This document shows, piece by piece, positions 35,950-44,327 of a DNA stretch of 64,000 nt. Where the stretch lies: assembly GCF_006715305.1 (NCBI RefSeq), contig NZ_VFMY01000001.1, positions 3,038,001 to 3,102,000 of the forward strand, read 5' to 3'. Below the pieces are notes generated by a model. It saw only the letters and a program-made list of their open reading frames with translations, had not been told where the DNA came from and ran no database searches. Numbering within the stretch: the first letter of the stretch is position 1; each line of letters starts with the position of its first letter. Both the position numbers and the translations under genes were made by a program. Source of the stretch: Arthrobacter sp. SLBN-100. Lineage in GTDB: Bacteria; Actinomycetota; Actinomycetes; Actinomycetales; Micrococcaceae.

Positions 35950-37280
35950 GAGAGCTGGGTCTGCTGAATGCGGGTCGCTGTCACCTGCCGGCGGCCTGAC
36001 CGGACGGAGCGCAGGAACAGCAGCGAAACGAGGGTGACGGCGCCGCCGGCGGCCAGGTACAGGGACACCGTCCAGGACTGCCCGCCGGAGCCTTCCATAA
36101 GGAGGCTGGCGATGAAGGGTGCCAGGCCGCCACCGAGGACAGCGCCGAGTGAGTAGCCGACCGAGACTCCGCTGTAGGCGACCTTCGTGGGAAACAGTTC
36201 TACCAGGAATGCGGCCAGGGGCCCGAACACGGCCGAGGCGCCGATGAAGCCGATGACCATCGCTGTCATGACCACCGGAGGTTGGGCGGTGTTGAGCAGC
36301 CCGAACATCGGGAAGGGGTACAGGACAAGGAACAGGGCTCCGGCGAGCATGACTTTCATCCGGCCGATGCGGTCAGAGAGCCAAGCGAAGAGGAGGATTG
36401 AGATGATCATTGCCACCGATCCGATCTGGGTGCTTTGAAGCATGAAGTCCCGGTCGAGCTTCAAATACTGGGTCCCGTAGGCCAGTGAGTAGCTGATGAG
36501 TACCCACACGAAAGCGTTGAAACCCAGGTTTACACCGATGGATACCAAGACCAGGCGCCAGGATCGTTTGATGACCTCGACCATAGGTGCTTTTGCGTGA
36601 CCCTCGGTTTTTTTCAGCTTCTGAAACTCCGGGCTTTCGGTGACGGTCGCGCGAATGACAACACCCACTCCGAGCAGGATGAAGCTGATCACAAAGGGCA
36701 CGCGCCAGCCCCAAGTGAGGAAGTTCTCACCGGTGGTGGCGATGGTGATGCCCATGACCCCGGCCGCCAGCAGGGTGCCTCCGGGGCTGCCCAGGAAGGC
36801 CCAGCTGCCGTACCAGCCGCGGCGGTGGGCCGGTGCGTGTTCGACGGCCATCAGTACGGCGCCGCCCTGCTCGCCTCCATGGAACAGGCCTTGGAGCAGG
36901 CGCAGTGCGACCAGCAGGATTGGTGCCCAAAGCCCGACCTGGGCATGGGTGGGGAGCAACCCCATCAGGGTGGTGCATCCGCCGGCTCCCATTAGGGAGA
37001 TGACCAGCAGCTTTTTGCGTCCCAGTTTGTCCCCATAGTGCCCGAAGATCATGGCGCCCAAGGGGCGGGCCAAGAAGCCTACGCTGAGGGTGGCAAAGGA
37101 AAAGACAATGCCCAGTGAGGTAGGGATGTTGGAGAAGAAGACGGTGCTGAAGACCAGGGCTGAGGCTACGCCGTAGATCTGGAAGTCGTAGGCTTCGATT
37201 GTGGTGCCGACGGCGCTGCCGACGGCGGCCCTGCGCACCATGTGCAGCTGGGCAGGAGAGGTTTCGGTTGTTGCGGACAT
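35946..37280 (-). CDS. MFS transporter, metabolite:H+ symporter type
   Basis: 444 residues with about 12 membrane spans. The signature RPLGAMIFGHYGDKLGRKK between TM2 and TM3, the TIEAYDFQIYG start and LLQGLFHGGEQGGA mark the MHS family (proline/betaine, citrate, shikimate-type importers). Start at 37280 (MSATTETSPAQL) follows AAAGGTG; a longer frame upstream has no ribosome site. Between sulfatase and FGE genes it is the likely importer of the sulfated organic acid or of its product. Confidence 0.93.
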   Translation of the reverse strand: MSATTETSPAQLHMVRRAAVGSAVGTTIEAYDFQIYGVASALVFSTVFFSNIPTSLGIVFSFATLSVGFLARPLGAMIFGHYGDKLGRKKLLVISLMGAGGCTTLMGLLPTHAQVGLWAPILLVALRLLQGLFHGGEQGGAVLMAVEHAPAHRRGWYGSWAFLGSPGGTLLAAGVMGITIATTGENFLTWGWRVPFVISFILLGVGVVIRATVTESPEFQKLKKTEGHAKAPMVEVIKRSWRLVLVSIGVNLGFNAFVWVLISYSLAYGTQYLKLDRDFMLQSTQIGSVAMIISILLFAWLSDRIGRMKVMLAGALFLVLYPFPMFGLLNTAQPPVVMTAMVIGFIGASAVFGPLAAFLVELFPTKVAYSGVSVGYSLGAVLGGGLAPFIASLLMEGSGGQSWTVSLYLAAGGAVTLVSLLFLRSVRSGRRQVTATRIQQTQLS

Positions 37281-37336
37281 TTGCACACCTTTGTGATTAG
37301 ACCGGCTGGAATTCGGTTGGCTGGGTAGGCCGGGGC

Positions 37337-38791
37337 TTAGGAACTGGCGGCGGGTGAGTAGGCCATCAGAGGCTTCTTGAGGACGTTGGCGACTCCGCCG
37401 TATTCTTCGATCCGCTGCCGCTGGCGTTCCCGTACCTGCTGGTCTACCAGATCTGGGTCGCAGATCTCGCGCATAGCCGCCCGGCACTGCTCCAGCTGAT
37501 CGGCGTAAGCCGGTTCCGGGGCAAGATCGTGCTCCTCCCACTGGTCGGACTCCAGGTTGTACAGCCGTTCCTCGAAGCCGGTGTAGTTGACGTACTTCCA
37601 AGGGCCGCGGCGGATCATGAACGAGCCCGTGTAGGAGTTGGCCGAGTGGTACTCGCTGAAAACAGTCCGGGTCGTATCATCCGGCTCGTTGGCGATGCCC
37701 AGCAGCGATCGCCCGGGCAGATCGGCGTCTTCAAGGGCGGGGGACAAGCCGAGGGCGTGGAGGACCGTGGGGAAAACGTCGATCAGGCTGACGTTGGTGC
37801 CGCAACGGTGGCCGATGGGGACTCCTGGCCCAGAAAGAATGGTCGGGATGCGTACCGAACCCTCGCCCATGGTTCCTTTGAACCACAATCCGTCGGTGCC
37901 CAGCAGTTCTCCGTGGTCCGAGACATAAAGCACGATGGTGTTATCGGCCTGGCCGGTCTCCTCCAGAGCGTCCAGGACAATGCCGACCTGCGCATCCATG
38001 AAGCTGACCAGCCCATAGTATGCCTGCACCGCCTTCAGGGTTTCCTCTCGGGTCAGAGGCTGGTCTAGGCCACAGGCCTGCCGGTAAATATCCACCGCCG
38101 GATGCCGGTCCCATTCCTGTGGGTCGTTCCGCCGAGGCAGCGGCAGCGTTTCGAGCGGATACAGATCCAGGAATTCCTTCGGAACAGTGAACGGATAGTG
38201 CGGGGTGACAAATGAGACTTTCCCCAGCCACCGGTCCTGCTGTGAGGACCGCTCCTGCAGCCAGTTGGCTGCCTCAGAAGCGACAGAACGATCGAAGCGG
38301 CTGTAGTCAGACTCGCCAGGCCGGGCGTCAACGACGGCGGCCCGCAATTGCAGGGCGGGAGGCTGCAGGCTTCGCAGGGTATGGAACAGGTCCCCCATGC
38401 CGTCCCGGACGTGAAGTGGCCGGCGCTGATCAGGGAATCCGGTGTCATCCTCAACAGACCTGTAGTGCAATTTGCCGATAGTGGTGGTTGGGATGCCTGC
38501 CTGCGTCGCCCGGTGGCCCCAACTGGCAGCCTCAGTACCTAAATAAGGGGAAGCATTATCGGGATTACCGGTCTGATGAACATACCGACCCGTGGCCATG
38601 GCAGCCCGGGACGGAACGCAGATGGGCGAGTTGCAGTAGGCAGCATCAAAGACCGTGCCGCGCTCAGCCAGGGCGTCCAGATTCGGTGTCCGAGCCATGG
38701 TGCTGCCGTAGGCCCCACACGCGAAAGGAACGTGCTGATCAGACATCACGATGAGAAGGTTCGGCCCCGAGGACTTAGTGGAATCCGTCAT
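37337..38791 (-). CDS. Type I (formylglycine) sulfatase
   Basis: 484 residues. The sulfatase signature is C58-V-P-S-R62 followed by AAMATGR; C58 is the residue converted to formylglycine. Metal ligands are in IVMSDQH (D18, Q19) and YVSDHGELLG. The general layout and the C-terminal EEYGGVANVLKK resemble choline-sulfatase/arylsulfatase-like cytoplasmic enzymes; no signal peptide is seen, so the substrate must be imported. It is first in the operon sulfatase, MFS, FGE, hydroxyacid oxidase and TPP remnant, divergent from a LysR gene. Start at 38791; an alternative GTG lies 3 codons upstream. Confidence 0.93.
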   Translation of the reverse strand: MTDSTKSSGPNLLIVMSDQHVPFACGAYGSTMARTPNLDALAERGTVFDAAYCNSPICVPSRAAMATGRYVHQTGNPDNASPYLGTEAASWGHRATQAGIPTTTIGKLHYRSVEDDTGFPDQRRPLHVRDGMGDLFHTLRSLQPPALQLRAAVVDARPGESDYSRFDRSVASEAANWLQERSSQQDRWLGKVSFVTPHYPFTVPKEFLDLYPLETLPLPRRNDPQEWDRHPAVDIYRQACGLDQPLTREETLKAVQAYYGLVSFMDAQVGIVLDALEETGQADNTIVLYVSDHGELLGTDGLWFKGTMGEGSVRIPTILSGPGVPIGHRCGTNVSLIDVFPTVLHALGLSPALEDADLPGRSLLGIANEPDDTTRTVFSEYHSANSYTGSFMIRRGPWKYVNYTGFEERLYNLESDQWEEHDLAPEPAYADQLEQCRAAMREICDPDLVDQQVRERQRQRIEEYGGVANVLKKPLMAYSPAASS

Positions 38792-38834
38792 GTGATCCAC
38801 GTTACTTGCGCGGCTGTATAGCGTCCAATGATAA

Positions 38835-38846
38835 TTTTCTAGGAAA
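38835..38846. promoter_or_regulatory. Candidate LysR binding region between sulfatase and LysR genes
   Basis: TTTTCTAGGAAA is a near-palindrome in the 83-nt divergent gap, in an A+T-rich stretch (ATAATTTTCTAGG) that contrasts with the local base composition. LysR proteins usually bind such a site next to their own start; the match is only suggestive. Confidence 0.35.
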
Positions 38847-38874
38847 CCGATAGCTTTTCTCTATGGAGGCTCCA

Positions 38875-39774
38875 ATGGAACGGCGACAGCTTGAGTACTT
38901 CCTGGCCGTGGCGGAGCACGAAAGCGCGACGGCGGCCGCTGCGCAGCTCCACGTAGCGCAACCGACCATCTCAGTCGCCCTGCGTTCGCTGGAAAAGGAA
39001 TTTGGGGGCCAGCTGTTTGAAAGGACGTCAATTGGGCTCGCTTTGACTGCGGCGGGGTTGGCCCTTTTGGAACCGGCCCGACAGGTGCTCCGTGACTTCG
39101 CCGTGGCGCAGGAAAGCGTCCGTGATGTCTTGGGACTGGCGGCCGGGCATCTGGACATAGTCGCCGTTCCCGCGGTTGCCGCGGGATGGCTTTTGGAGGC
39201 GTTGGTCGGCTTCCGCCGGGCATATCCTCAAGTCGGCGTGAGGGTCTACCCCGAAACCGACGATAATGCCATCGCCGCCGAAGTCCGCAGCGGGCGTTAC
39301 AACCTTGGCCTAACGGTCTCTTCCCCGGTTACGGCACAGTTGACGAGTCAACAGGTGGGAACCCAACGCCTGAATGCCCTCCTTCCCCCCGGCTCATCAG
39401 ATGCAAGCGAACCAATCGGGGTCGAGGAGCTCGCGGCCATGAGTCTGGTCACCATGCACCCCAGCCTGTCGACCTCCAGGCGGTGGCTCGAAACTCAACT
39501 AAGCCAAAGAGGGACCAGCCCCAATATCCGAATCGAACTGGGCAGCACTGAAGGAATTATGCCCCTGGTTACCGCAGGAGCAGGCTACGCGCTCTGGTGG
39601 ACGCCAATGATGGGATCAGACATAGGCGAATGTGTGCTTCGGCCCATCCTGCCCTCTCTGGAACGACCTATCATCATGTCTCACCGCAGCGGTGCCCTCT
39701 CTCCCGCAACAGAGGCCTTCCTGAAAATCGTGGGCACTGATGCGGCCAATACGACCAGTCATGTCACTAAATGA
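38875..39774 (+). CDS. LysR-family transcriptional regulator
   Basis: 299 residues. The N-terminal winged helix is LEYFLAVAEHESATAAAAQL followed by HVAQPTISVALRSLEKEFGG and LFERT; the C-terminal effector domain is of the usual length. ATG at 38875 is 5 nt after GGAGG; ATG at 38863 overlaps this site and was rejected. It is divergent from the sulfatase operon, so it is the natural activator, with a sulfated organic acid or its product as co-inducer (inference). Confidence 0.92.
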   Translation: MERRQLEYFLAVAEHESATAAAAQLHVAQPTISVALRSLEKEFGGQLFERTSIGLALTAAGLALLEPARQVLRDFAVAQESVRDVLGLAAGHLDIVAVPAVAAGWLLEALVGFRRAYPQVGVRVYPETDDNAIAAEVRSGRYNLGLTVSSPVTAQLTSQQVGTQRLNALLPPGSSDASEPIGVEELAAMSLVTMHPSLSTSRRWLETQLSQRGTSPNIRIELGSTEGIMPLVTAGAGYALWWTPMMGSDIGECVLRPILPSLERPIIMSHRSGALSPATEAFLKIVGTDAANTTSHVTK

Positions 39775-40000
39775 GGGTCCCTCAGTGGTTGGGGGAGCCT
39801 CACAGTGCAATGAATGGAGCGGGGTCTACGCGCATTTCGACGACCGCCCTGGCTTTAGGCAAGCGTTGGAATCTTTGCGCTGTTTGGGCCGACCGGCTTA
39901 CGGGCACGACTGCTTTCCATGAAGCAAGCAGGTTCTTTCCTTGGCGCTGGGCGGCCCTTGAGACTCGTCTTCTTCCCGTGCTCCCCGGGCCGCTTCGAAC

Positions 40001-40027
40001 CGCCGATAATGGACCTTCTGTTAACCT
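40001..40027 (+). repeat. CGCCGATAATGG repeat, copy A
   Basis: CGCCGATAATGGACCTTCTG then TTAACCT. It matches copies at 44193 (about 22 of 26 positions) and more loosely at 44022 and 54897. It ends on the stop codon of the ATPase gene. The rest of the 250-nt gap after the LysR gene shows nothing recognisable. Confidence 0.6.
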
Positions 40028-41111
40028 ACTGGCGGAGGTATTGGCGGAGTCCGGGGATTGCGAAGTCCACTTTGCCGTAGCCAGCGGATTCGATCAGGCC
40101 CGCAGCGATGAGCCGGTTCCGGTACTTGGAAATGACGTTGGGCTTGGCCTTGAGGATGGCGCCGATCTGACCGGCGGCAGAGGGGCCATCCTGGGCGGCC
40201 ATCGCGTCCAGGAACTCGCGGTCCCTGTCCGAGATGTCCGACAGCGCTGACTCGACGACCACTAAGGTGTTCCGCCGTTGTGCGGCAGCGATTCCACGCC
40301 GAACGCTGGTCTCGTCCAGTTTCCATCCTGCCTTGTCGGCTTCTAGCCAGAGGTAGTAACCCACCAGTTGGATCAGGAAGGGATATCCCTCGGTGGCTTC
40401 GGCTGCCTCATTGATGAGGTCGGGGGAGATGTTGATGCCTCCCTGGCTGAAGAGCTGACTGTACGATGCGGTGACTTCCGCGATGGCTGCTTCGTGGAGA
40501 TTGATCCTGTCGGCCCGCCGCAGGAAGGTGGCAACGCCTTCATTGAGGAGGTCGGACACTGCGGATGGCAGGCCGGCGAAGATCAGGCCGATGGGCAGCC
40601 CTTCGCGGATGAAGTGCTGGACGTCGGCGGCCAGCTGGGCGATTTCCGTCCGGTCGACGGCATGAATCTCATCGATGGTGATGACGAGTCCTGTGCCTTT
40701 CGCATCCAGCAGGCGCAACAGTTCGTTCCCGGTCCCGCGCCGGTCAACGGACCGTTCCGGGGGAAGTTGCGTGGTCAGCCCGAACCCAGCTGCCGAGAAG
40801 GCGGTGATCTTCCGGGAGGGAGGCCCGTCTCCGAGTTCGTCGAGGATGCGAAGCATGTCATCGCCGACCCCGGCCAGGAAGCCTGGCGTGGCTGTCCGGG
40901 AGATCACGACCCACCCGTGATTGCGGGCGATGCCTTCGGCTTCGCTCAACATGACCGTCTTGCCGATGCCCCTGGAGCCGGTGATGATGGTCAAAAGCCC
41001 CGGGGCGCCGGAACCCTGCTGGAGGCCGTACTCGAACTCGTCCAGCAGCCCGGCGCGCCCGACCAGTTCGGGAGGTGTGGCTCCGGCAGTCGGCTTAAAG
41101 GGATTCTGCAC
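40026..41111 (-). CDS. ORC1/Cdc6-like AAA ATPase with winged helix
   Basis: 361 residues from a GTG preceded by GGGAGG. Walker A is GSRGIGKT (residues 45-52), Walker B is LVITIDEIHAV (near 138-147), and a sensor-like LIFAGLPSAVSDL follows. The middle lid region (EATEGYPFLIQLVGYYLWLEA) and a C-terminal winged helix (QIGAILKAKPNVISKYRNRLIAAGLIE) give the layout of archaeal ORC/Cdc6 and of AAA_16-type bacterial proteins. Function in actinobacteria is not established. Five GGTGAAACT repeats lie in the 5' leader, next to a good promoter, and suggest autoregulation or an iteron-like role. Confidence 0.87.
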   Translation of the reverse strand: MQNPFKPTAGATPPELVGRAGLLDEFEYGLQQGSGAPGLLTIITGSRGIGKTVMLSEAEGIARNHGWVVISRTATPGFLAGVGDDMLRILDELGDGPPSRKITAFSAAGFGLTTQLPPERSVDRRGTGNELLRLLDAKGTGLVITIDEIHAVDRTEIAQLAADVQHFIREGLPIGLIFAGLPSAVSDLLNEGVATFLRRADRINLHEAAIAEVTASYSQLFSQGGINISPDLINEAAEATEGYPFLIQLVGYYLWLEADKAGWKLDETSVRRGIAAAQRRNTLVVVESALSDISDRDREFLDAMAAQDGPSAAGQIGAILKAKPNVISKYRNRLIAAGLIESAGYGKVDFAIPGLRQYLRQ

Positions 41112-41124
41112 AGCACCCTCCCTG

Positions 41125-41170
41125 GGTGAAACTAGGTGAAACTGGTGAAACTGGTGAAAGTGGTGAAACC
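41125..41170. repeat. Five tandem 9-bp repeats, GGTGAAACT
   Basis: Units at 41125, 41135, 41144, 41153 and 41162: three are GGTGAAACT, then GGTGAAAGT and GGTGAAACC. The first pair is spaced 10 nt, the others 9 nt. They start 14 nt upstream of the ATPase GTG and extend to about the expected transcription start. Confidence 0.85.
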
Positions 41171-41176
41171 TCTGCC

Positions 41177-41205
41177 ACGATAAGCCGACTCCCAACCAGA
41201 AGCAA
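41177..41205 (-). promoter_or_regulatory. Promoter of the ORC-like ATPase gene
   Basis: On the minus strand TTGCTT (complement of 41200-41205) and TATCGT (complement of 41177-41182) are separated by exactly 17 nt; transcription would begin near the first 9-bp repeat. Confidence 0.55.
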
Positions 41206-41900
41206 GGCCCAGCCGCGGGGAGGCGGTAGCATCGGAGCCATGGCCGGGGAAGAGAACTACATCGAGCCACGCGCTCCACGTTGGCAAGGAATTGACCGGC
41301 CTAAGCCTGGAGCAGCTGGGTTTCGAACCCCGGCTGGAGGATCTGACGGAGGTCCAGCGGAGCCGGCTGGACGCTGATGATCTGCAATGAATACGTTCAA
41401 TCACGCCGGAGCGGCGCGACCAGAGCCTGTTCCAGGCAAAGCTCCTGGCCGGCGCCCTCCGGGAGGCCTCGGCCGTCCTGATAGACCAGCTCTTCGAGGA
41501 TCTGAACGGCCTGCTGAGGCTTGACCGGATCGACCGCCAGGACAGCGCCAACACCTTCGGCCTGTCCTGTCCGGGCTGCCTCCCCGACAGGCCGATAAAT
41601 ACGACGTCAGGTTTACCCAACAGTTCCTCGTCATCGCTGCGGACATGACCGGGGCGCTGATCCGCGGTTGTGCCGGGAGGGAAAAGCACGTCGTCTCTGG
41701 TGACACTGGGGATCGGAACGGCACTTGGGTACATCATGTTGAGGCCCGTCGTGGCCGATCGGTAGGCACCTGGGGAGTAGTCGCTTCGCCTGAGTACAGC
41801 TGTACCTGTCGTGGGTGGGGTTGACACCATCCCCGCGGGACCAGAGACTCTAGTGAATGCTTCAAGCTACGGTGCAGTTAGCGATGAGCCGAGGGGTTCA
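41206..41900. other. Gene-poor stretch with decayed coding sequence
   Basis: No intact gene is seen. On the plus strand short segments look like degraded coding sequence (VGKELTGLSLEQLGFEPRLE at about 41280-41340; LIDQLFEDLNGLLRLDRID at about 41478-41535), in different frames and without a start. The last 90 nt are the leader of the GMC oxidoreductase gene. Confidence 0.4.
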
Positions 41901-43538
41901 ATGTTCTACGACGGCGCATATGACTACGTAATTGCCGGGGGCGGCACCGGCGGCTGTGTCTTGGCCGGCAGGCTCAGTGAAGACCCCACGGTTAGCGTCC
42001 TCCTGCTAGAGGCGGGCGGAACCGACCGCAATTTGTTCATCCACATGCCCGCCGGCTTTCCGAAACTTAGTACCGGGCCGCATCAGTGGGGCTATGCCAG
42101 CATTCCGCAGAAGCACGGCAACGGCCGTCGTATTCCGCTCCGCCAAGGCCATGTGCTCGGCGGAGGTGGATCCATCAACTCCCAGGTTTTTACTCGCGGC
42201 GTGGCCGAGGACTACGACGGGTGGGTCAAGGACTACGGATGCGAAGGTTGGTCCGCCGACGAGGTGTGCAAGTACTTCGTACGCTCAGAGTCGAACAGCC
42301 GGCTCTCGGCACCCCACCACGGAACCCAGGGGCCGCTCGGAGTATCTGACCTTGTACATCCGCACAAGCTCTCGGCGGCCTTCGTGCAAGCGGGCCAAGA
42401 GTTCGGGTTGCCCTACAACAGCGACTTCAATGGTGCCGAGCAGTACGGCGTCGGTTTCTACCAGACGACCACGAAGAACGGCCGCCGGTGCAGCGCGGCC
42501 GTCGCTTACCTGAAACCCGCGCGCAAGCGGCGTAACCTCACGGTTCGCACTAACGTGATCGTCTCCAAAGTAGTTATCAAGAACGGCCGAGCTGTCGGGA
42601 TTCGGGCGCTCGAAGGCGGCAGCGCACGAACGTACAGCGCCAAGCGGGAAGTGATCGTCGCGAGCGGCGCCTTCGGTTCGCCCAAACTGCTGCAGCTTTC
42701 GGGTATCGGTAACTCGCCTGACCTCGCCGCCGCCGGCATCGACACCATACATCCCCTGCCCGGTGTCGGTAAGAACCTGCAGGACCACTGCGCTGTCGAC
42801 GTCGTTTTCGAACTCACCGACTACCACAGCCTGGACCGGCTCAACCGGGTGAGCCCGGCAGCGATTATGGCCGGTCTCGAGTACCTCGCCCTCCATTCCG
42901 GACCGTTCGCCTCAACCGTCGTAGAGGCAGGCGGATTCAGTTATGGGAACAAGGACGAGAAGACGCCGGACCTGCAGTTCCACTTCCTGCCGGCGGCGCG
43001 GGCGGAGGTAGGCTGCCCAACCCTGCGGCCCGGATTCGGTGCAACGTTGAACTCGTACTTCGTACGGCCCCGGAGCCGGGGGACAGTCCGTGTCGCGTCC
43101 TCGGACCCGGCAAAAGCACCGCTCATCGATCCAAACTACCTGGCCGATGACTACGACGTCGAGATGGCCATCGCCGGCGTGCAGCAGAGCCGACAGATTA
43201 TGGAGCAGTCGTCGATGGCTCCGTTCATTCGAGCGGAGCGCATGGGCGACGGTACCCCGGTTAAAACCCGCGACGAGTACGTGAATTTCGTGCGCTCCTA
43301 CGGACGCACTTCGTACCATCCGGTCGGCACCTGCGCCATGGGAACCCATGAGGATTCGGTCGTCTCGCCGCGGTTGAAGGTCCATGGGCTTGAGGGATTA
43401 CGCGTCGTTGACTCCTCGATCATGCCGCGTCTCGTCAGTTCGAACACGCAGGCTCCCACGATAATGATCGCGGAAAAGGCCGCCGAGATGATCCTCGAGG
43501 ACGCACTTGATGCGACATCAAGGGTGGTGGCCGGCTGA
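41901..43538 (+). CDS. GMC-family FAD oxidoreductase (choline dehydrogenase-like)
   Basis: 545 residues. The FAD-binding motif YDYVIAGGGTGGCVLAGRL is at the N-terminus, followed by GMC signature 1 (RQGHVLGGGGSINSQVFTRG) and signature 2 (GSPKLLQLSGIG). The catalytic His region is SYHPVGTCAMG and the C-terminal segment VDSSIMPRLVSSNTQAPTIM is typical. The start at 41901 follows GAGGGG; a longer GTG frame from 41811 has no ribosome site. These enzymes oxidise primary alcohols. No aldehyde dehydrogenase or betaine genes are adjacent, so choline is not certain as substrate. Confidence 0.93.
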   Translation: MFYDGAYDYVIAGGGTGGCVLAGRLSEDPTVSVLLLEAGGTDRNLFIHMPAGFPKLSTGPHQWGYASIPQKHGNGRRIPLRQGHVLGGGGSINSQVFTRGVAEDYDGWVKDYGCEGWSADEVCKYFVRSESNSRLSAPHHGTQGPLGVSDLVHPHKLSAAFVQAGQEFGLPYNSDFNGAEQYGVGFYQTTTKNGRRCSAAVAYLKPARKRRNLTVRTNVIVSKVVIKNGRAVGIRALEGGSARTYSAKREVIVASGAFGSPKLLQLSGIGNSPDLAAAGIDTIHPLPGVGKNLQDHCAVDVVFELTDYHSLDRLNRVSPAAIMAGLEYLALHSGPFASTVVEAGGFSYGNKDEKTPDLQFHFLPAARAEVGCPTLRPGFGATLNSYFVRPRSRGTVRVASSDPAKAPLIDPNYLADDYDVEMAIAGVQQSRQIMEQSSMAPFIRAERMGDGTPVKTRDEYVNFVRSYGRTSYHPVGTCAMGTHEDSVVSPRLKVHGLEGLRVVDSSIMPRLVSSNTQAPTIMIAEKAAEMILEDALDATSRVVAG

Positions 43539-43639
43539 TACAGGGACGGGAAGCCCGGACTCCACAGTCCAAAGGTTCTGTTCCGGACACCGTGGCTGGC
43601 GTTAAGAAAGGTCTCAAGGCACGGCTGTTTTAGACGAGG

Positions 43640-43925
43640 GTTGCGTTCGCCGTACATGTCCGCGCTGCGGGAGACGATGGGCGTGGCCAGGCGCTGGAGA
43701 GGAGGGTGGCGGTCACCAGCCAGGAGGCGTCGTCGGCCGTTACGCCCAGGATCCGGGAAAATCCGGAAGAAGCGGAACAACCAACGTTTGCATCAGCGCA
43801 ACAAGCGTGCCGCTGACAGGCAGGACTGCGGTGATCGCGGACGGGGACGGACGTCGCCGCGGTTCGGGGGCGGAGGAGGGCGGCATGGGCTGCTTGCAGA
43901 GGTGCGGAGAGGGGTGAACGCATGT
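43640..43925 (-). pseudogene. Remnant of an MFS multidrug-type transporter (N-terminal part)
   Basis: Read on the minus strand, three frames carry consecutive pieces of an EmrB/QacA-like N-terminus: AITAVLPVSGTLVALMQTLV with VPLLPDFP, then ILGVTADDASWLVTATLLSS, then ATPIVSRSADMYGER. At least two frameshifts separate them; a single missing G near 43685 would explain one. After GER the similarity stops, so most of the gene is deleted. A TetR-type palindrome lies just upstream. Confidence 0.72.
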
Positions 43926-43937
43926 TTACCTTCTATG

Positions 43938-43955
43938 AGTGAACCAGCGTTCACT
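43938..43955. promoter_or_regulatory. Orphan TetR-type operator, AGTGAAC-N4-GTTCACT
   Basis: A perfect palindrome with 7-bp arms and a 4-nt centre, directly upstream of the decayed MFS gene. A further GTGAACG occurs at 43914-43920. This is the usual look of TetR sites that control multidrug transporters, but no TetR gene remains beside it. Confidence 0.65.
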
Positions 43956-44021
43956 TTCGACTGCAATTACTTCCCGTTCACACTCGCTCCCTTTTTCCGT
44001 CTCGCCTCCTGATTTTCGCCA

Positions 44022-44050
44022 CCACCGATAGCGGATATTCCGTCAACATG
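44022..44050 (+). repeat. CGCCGATAATGG repeat, copy C (diverged)
   Basis: CCACCGATAGCGGATATTCC then GTCAACATG, aligned to copy B with several mismatches. It lies in the 790-nt gap between the GMC and amidase genes, which otherwise holds only the MFS remnant and its operator. Confidence 0.5.
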
Positions 44051-44192
44051 CCTCGGGGCCGACTAGGCCGTGCTTGTTGATAACGCGGCCGGAACTGGGG
44101 GCCATACCTTGTCGTCCAAACAGCAGAGATGGATCTAGCGAACTGAGTTGTGAGACGTCCCTTTTTCGGCCCCTCTCCCGCCCATTTTCAAA

Positions 44193-44218
44193 CGCCGATA
44201 ATGGATCTTCCGTCACCT
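44193..44218 (+). repeat. CGCCGATAATGG repeat, copy B
   Basis: CGCCGATAATGGATCTTCCG then TCACCT, preceded by TTTTCAAA. It is the best match to copy A, in the same orientation and 4.2 kb away. Confidence 0.6.
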
Positions 44219-44327
44219 GCCACCCGCTTCGGTTCCGCGCAGTGGCCGCGCCGGTAGGGGAGAGGCTCAGTCCAGCTTGGCGTGGCGCAGGTACTGGTAG
44301 ACCTTTCCCTGCTGATCTATCCGAACA

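Noticed and set aside
37337..38791. Assigning the sulfatase as choline-sulfatase (betC)
   Set aside because: The signature fits the general family, but no choline or betaine genes adjoin and the partner genes point to a hydroxy acid; the GMC gene at 41901 is in a separate unit.
41125..41170. CRISPR array
   Set aside because: The repeat units are 9 bp, contiguous and without unique spacers, and no cas gene is present.
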